From Megalobrama amblycephala (lineage: Eukaryota > Chordata > Actinopteri > Cypriniformes > Xenocyprididae), in the NCBI RefSeq assembly GCF_018812025.1, contig NC_063057.1, positions 19,747,638 to 19,811,637 of the forward strand: 64,000 bases of DNA, read 5' to 3'. The stretch's first letter is position 1, and the number at the start of each line of letters is the position of its first letter. The translations under genes and the position numbers were made by a program. The notes beneath the pieces are model-generated. The model did not search any database. It saw nothing but the letters and a program-made list of their open reading frames with translations, and had not been told where the DNA came from. Below are positions 1 through 64,000 of this stretch, one piece after another.

Positions 1-1373
1 TTATCTCAAAACACTGGCCCACTGGAATATTTTATCTCTACCTGGCCCAAAACACTTACCTGGACATTTCTAGTAATTCCGAATACCTTGATTAGCAGGT
101 CAGGTGTGTTTAATTAGGATTGGAGTTAAACTGCAGGACAGTGGCTCTCCAGGATTGGACACTCCTGGCATAAGGCACTCTGCCCTAATCAAAACTTTCT
201 ATATTTCATTGAAACCTTGGGCTCCTTCAAATTGCTTTGTTCATGTAGTCAAGTAAAGGGAGAATAGATTGAACCAAGAGAAGGTCAAAGCCCAATGGCT
301 CCTTTCAGAAAGAGCAACTGACCAATCAGTGGTCTCAAGAGGTGCTCACACTGATAGCAATTTTCAGCAAGTCATTAATCATCAATGAGGGTTGGCGATT
401 TTAAGTGACACAAGCGGCCGTTGCCATTGAGATCTTGAACTGGAGGTGGCAACTACCAATGTCAGTGAAGGTCATGTGATCTGTATCCTTTTACAGTTCG
501 ATATTGAGTTGAGTAGGAACACCTATAGCAACCACTTGAGTTTAAATCGCTGTCAGTGGGAACGCACCTTAAAGTTGAGTAGGAATGAATTCTAGATTAC
601 ACTCTTCTAACTTACACTGTGTATGATGTCAGTACTCCAGTATGGGGTCACAATGGTGTATAAAGACCATATTTACAATATGTCTCACATATATGTAGTC
701 ATATAATATATCTATTTCTATATTCATTTTACCAACCCTTATACAGACATCTGCAGGTCAGTCTTTAAGGCAGAGTTCCATAGTCGAGTGTCCGCTCATA
801 TAGAATCTTTTTAATCATATTCATTCTTCAAATACACAAAAACTGTATGTCAGGTAACTCCTTCAGTATTCTTCATTTTTTATGAAAGTGTATAAAAATT
901 GCTGTAGCCACCAGTGGTGGTTTAGAGTCAGTAAGTGGTTTTCTATGCATGTACATCTCTGAGTCTTGAGTGCTTTTCCCCAACAGTTCAAAACCAGTCT
1001 GGGTTTCTTTTAGCACGCTACATGCATCACTCATTCTACCGTGGTTCCATTTTTGGAGTGAATGCTTCCAGTTCTTAAGGTGGTGGGTGTCATATCTGTT
1101 AAAATAACTTAGAATAAAATATAAATAAAAAATGCTCTGTCTAGAAATGCATGGAAAGTTCTTTAGCGAGGATTGTGGGAGGGTGGTACCTAGTCATTTT
1201 TAAAACAGATCTCTACTAAGTAGAGCAAGCCTGTGAAAAGCAATCAAGCAGAGTCCAAGCCCAACCAGTCCCAAAAAAGGCAGATCATGGCCCAATGTTG
1301 GTCCAAGAGTTGACTGAAAGAAGTCAAGGCCAAAAGTAAGGTCTAAACTTGGGCCTAAGATTGGGGTGAGATG
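1..1373 (-). other. magi2 3' UTR and downstream flank
   Basis: This stretch follows the stop codon on the minus strand, so at least its right part should be 3' UTR. I found no AATAAA on the minus strand. ATTAAA hexamers occur at 810-815 and near 108-113 and are the only candidates noticed. No other gene or clear transposon was recognised. Confidence 0.45.
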
Positions 1374-60709
<59,336 letters not shown>

Positions 60710-61034
60710 CTGGAAAACATACAGAAAGAAAGATATATTAGCATATATTAGCTCTGGTTGATATAGTATATGCGGCCCAGAAACAAAAGGTAGGCGTAAT
60801 TACCTTAAACATAATTGTGCTTCTTTACAAGATAACACATTCCCAGAATGCATAGTGATAAAATGCATCCAAGATGGTGGTTGAGTGAAAAAATGTTTGA
60901 TTCAATTCAGAAAAGTATTGATACAAATGAGTTCAATCTGATTACAAATAATATGTTTATTATTTGTGTGTATTTTGTGCTTAATGCCAGTTAAGACAAT
61001 AGCTTAGCATTATGTGAATGTCATACTATACTAT
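60710..61034. other. Intron flank of the PDZ1/2 exon
   Basis: No additional exon was recognised. The first half of PDZ1 was looked for and not found between here and 64000. Confidence 0.5.
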
Positions 61035-61352
61035 CAGTCGGCAGCGTCTTTGTCCAAAGTTGCCCTGACACACCAAACCAATGCTCGACAGCCGACGGCC
61101 AAGTAGCACGTTAGTTCTGCACCTGCGTGAGATGAAATGCCTTTCCGAACCAGCAGGTGGCAGTATCTGAACAGCCAATCAGAATGATCAGATGGCCCGA
61201 CGGGCTCGACGAGCTCCGACGCCGATTCAACATTTCGAATCGGCCGAAAAAAGCCGACGAGGACCAACTTCAGCCGACGGTGCAGAACACACTGAGAAAA
61301 CAAAAACTGCCAGACGGCCAACCGTCGACTTAGTGTGTTCCTGCCTTTAGCT
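61035..61352. mobile_element. Short GC-rich element, relative of 37089-37455
   Basis: It shares inverted blocks with 37089-37455: AGCCAATCAGAATGATCAGA, AACATTTCGAATCGGCC and GTGCAGAACACACTGAGAAA. It lies within one unit of the degenerate repeat family and interrupts it. Confidence 0.75.
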
Positions 61353-61475
61353 TACAAACACACTCAAACTCTATTAGTTTTGACTATCTGCTCCATTATA
61401 TGTTTGTGTTGTGTATTTTGTGCTTATGAGAGTGAGAAGTCATTGCTTAACTATATGCTAATGTCAGGGGTAAAA

Positions 61476-62400
61476 AAAAAATAGTTTGAGAAATTAATCC
61501 ACATTACATATAAAACAACACAAATATTACAAATTATGACATTAAAAGAGCGCAAGTCACTTGTTTTCTAAAGTAACACTGCCCAACAGCGACACCCGCA
61601 GGTAAAGTTACAGCAGGAGTCATGCCTCCCTTTCCACTCATAGAAAACCATTAGACCCCTAAAGCGTGCGGTGGGTTTTGTGGGGGGTAAATGAGATTGA
61701 ATGGGGGAAAGTTATGTGAGAGGAGGCAATGTCTCCATTGTGCTATGATTGGATATAATTGGTTATGATTGGTTATGATTGGTTTGTGTGATATATCCCG
61801 CCTCTTGTTTACATGCACGTTCTTCGCGTCAGTTTGAATGAACAAATAATGGTGTCAATGGGAAGACTAATTGAAAAGTAAGCAAAAAGTTCACCCAGTT
61901 AGATATCCCTGCTTTATGTCATGTCAAAATCAAACTTGAAATAAACAGAAAACATGATGACTGTGGGGTTTTTTAGTGCAATCAGCTTGGTGAAATTAAA
62001 AATACATCTTCGTGTCTGTGACAGACGGTGTTTATGGAGCATGACTGATGATCCAAAATAGCCTAAGTTGACTATTAAAAAGAAAAAACATCAATACACA
62101 ATTAAAATATATTGTTTAAATTGTTATTGCCTTTAGTTATTATTTTGGAATGAATGTAGAAATGCTTAAAACACTAACTTGAAGAAATTGACTTGGTTTT
62201 GATAAATAGAACATTTATTACAATACATTGTTAATGTAAAATTATAAAATAAAATTGTATTTGGTCTCTTTTTTCCTTTTTGATGTAATGTAATGTTCAT
62301 TTAACAAGGAAGATGCGTCAACGTTAAGAGTAATGCACATGAATTTACATTTGATTCATAAAAAATTTAAAAATGTGCCTCATTTCAGAACACAACTGCA
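61476..62400. other. Intron sequence, no gene seen
   Basis: It has a short tandem GGTTATGATT near 61750-61790. The block around 61560-61860 may be an unrecognised repeat. Confidence 0.4.
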
Positions 62401-62979
62401 CACCATTGACTAATGTCAAACTATCAGTTTTTACTTTCTGCTCCATTCTTTGTGTGTGCTGTGTATTTTTGTGTTAATTAAGTGCAAAGTCAATAACTTA
62501 GCAACATGCTAATGTCAAACTATCTATTTTGACTATCTGGTTACGAAAATTAACCATTGTTCTAGTATAGTAAAACCATGTTGTTGTTGTTTATTTTTTT
62601 TTTTTTTTTTTTTTGGTGTACTGATTACCATTTGTATGACTACACAAATACCATAGTTAAACTATGGTTTTTGAAGCAAAACAATGGTTATTTTGTAGTT
62701 ACCATGGAATAACTACAATAACCTTTTGGTTTTATTTGTAGTAAAACCATGTTTAATTTTCGTAAGCTGTATATTTTGTGCTTATGAGAGTGCTAAGTCA
62801 TTAGTTTGGCAACATGCTGAAGTCAAACTCTATACATTTTGACTATGGCTACAATAATCAACTGAAATGCTGATGGAGTATCATAATTTGGAACTCATCC
62901 TACTGGGCTCAATACGAACTCTTTAACAATGATCTAACTGTCACAAGATCCAACTGGATATGCTGAGATTCCAATTTAA

Positions 62980-63554
62980 AGGATTAGTTCACTTTCAAAT
63001 AAAATTTTCCTGATAATTGACTCAACCCCATGTCATCCAAGACGAGGAATAAGGGTCTTATCTAGCGAAATGATCGGTCATTTTCAAAAAAAATGTAAAT
63101 GTACATGCTTTATATAAACAAATGATCGCCAAAACTCCACTTTCATATTCTTCAAAAAAGTTTACGCACTCCTTCCCTATTCTACTTATGGAACGAACGC
63201 AGCGCCAGTTCCATTTTTTTCCTTTTTTTTTTTTGGCGGAACCACTTGGAATGCAATCATTTGTTTATATAAAGCATATACAGTTTTTCGAAAATGACCG
63301 ATCGTTTCGCTAGATAAGACCCTTATTACTCGTATGGTATCGTTTAAAGCCCTTTGAAGCTGCACTGAAACTGTAATTTTGATCTTCAACCATCTGGAGG
63401 CCACTGAAGTCCATTATAAGGAGAATAATCCTGGAATGTTTTCATCAAAAACCTTAATTTCTTTTCGACTGAAGAAAGAAGGACATGGACATCTTAGATT
63501 ACATGGGGGTGAGTAAATTATCAGGAAAATTTTATTTGAAAGTGAACTAATCCT
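62980..63554. mobile_element. TTAA-flanked fold-back element (AGGATTAGTTCACTTTC ends)
   Basis: TTAA lies at 62976-62979 and 63555-63558. The ends AGGATTAGTTCACTTTCAAA and TTTGAAAGTGAACTAATCCT are perfect inverted copies, and the pairing continues (ATAAAATTTTCCTGATAATT with its complement). An inner pair (TTGTTTATATAAAGCATATA against its complement near 63105) adds a second hairpin. A short poly-T lies near 63228. Confidence 0.88.
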
Positions 63555-63558
63555 TTAA

Positions 63559-64000
63559 TTTATTTCAGTGTATTTCTCCCACCAGAATATTCGATTTTTT
63601 AATTCTTATGTTGATTCTTGAGTTAATATCTCATTAGAACGGTTTATGATTGCTTCCAACTAATCATTAAATTTCATTAGAACTCCTTTAGGATTTTTTG
63701 GACCAGAGGAGTCAAATCTCCTGTGTGCTTCACATAAGAAACGCTATTTGTGTGGCTCGCTGCCTGTGTAGAATGTTCCAAATCAAATGTTTTGCCCAAC
63801 AAAAAGGAATCAGTGGGTGAAAAAGCTCACTAGGTTTTGGAACAGAGTTATAAGGGAAAACAAAAATCCCAATGAGAACAGTTTCTTTAATCAGGGTGAA
63901 AAACTTTCCCCAATTTGCCACGATTTTAGTCATCCAATATTTATTCATGTCGTCTCCCCTGGCAACTGTGACAATTACAGCGCACCAATTTGAAGGAACA
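63559..64000. other. Intron sequence to window edge, no gene seen
   Basis: No exon or repeat was recognised. Confidence 0.4.

Noticed and set aside
60710..64000. An exon carrying the first half of PDZ1
   Set aside because: No minus-strand frame with a PDZ start and a matching donor phase was seen, so it probably lies beyond the window.

Overview
The window looks like teleost, probably cyprinid-type, genomic DNA. It is AT-rich and has short exons in long introns with canonical vertebrate splice signals. It is full of fish-type DNA transposons: several Tc1-like families, hAT-like elements with 8-bp duplications, TTAA-flanked fold-back elements and a Deu-domain SINE.

One protein-coding gene dominates, running right to left on the minus strand: the 3' two-thirds of magi2 (S-SCAM), a synaptic and junctional scaffold with several PDZ domains. 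Thirteen consecutive exons can be joined with every splice phase agreeing, from the middle of PDZ1 (60709) to the stop codon (1374-1376). They encode 1029 residues: half of PDZ1, complete PDZ2, PDZ3, PDZ4 and PDZ5, the proline-rich linkers and the C-terminal tail. The upstream part (N-terminal PDZ, guanylate-kinase-like domain, two WW domains, first half of PDZ1) lies beyond position 64000. Two very short exons (32 and 42 nt) and one GC-AG intron were placed by splice phase and homology. Whether this is the a or b fish paralogue cannot be told from the window.

Layout by falling coordinate: 60710-64000 upstream intron with repeats; 60092-60709 PDZ1/PDZ2 exon; a 20.7-kb intron with fold-back elements, a tandem repeat and a SINE; 39312-39343 microexon; a 9-kb intron with two Tc1 copies of one family, one carrying a nested insertion; 30153-30321 linker exon; an intron with a nearly intact Tc1 copy; 25605-25646 short exon; PDZ3 exons at 23904-23995 and 23544-23736; PDZ4 exons at 18231-18494 and 17727-17912; proline-rich exons at 15472-15766 and 12913-13129; PDZ5 exons at 12529-12672 and 8200-8338; last exon at 1374-2071; then 3' UTR and flank.

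I saw no second convincing cellular gene, no tRNA or rRNA gene, and no CRISPR or prokaryotic system. The main points of interest are the splicing architecture (microexon, GC-AG intron, tandem acceptors, a possible short C-terminal isoform), the layered transposon insertions, a THAP-like exon remnant and an intronic open frame with a signal-peptide-like start.
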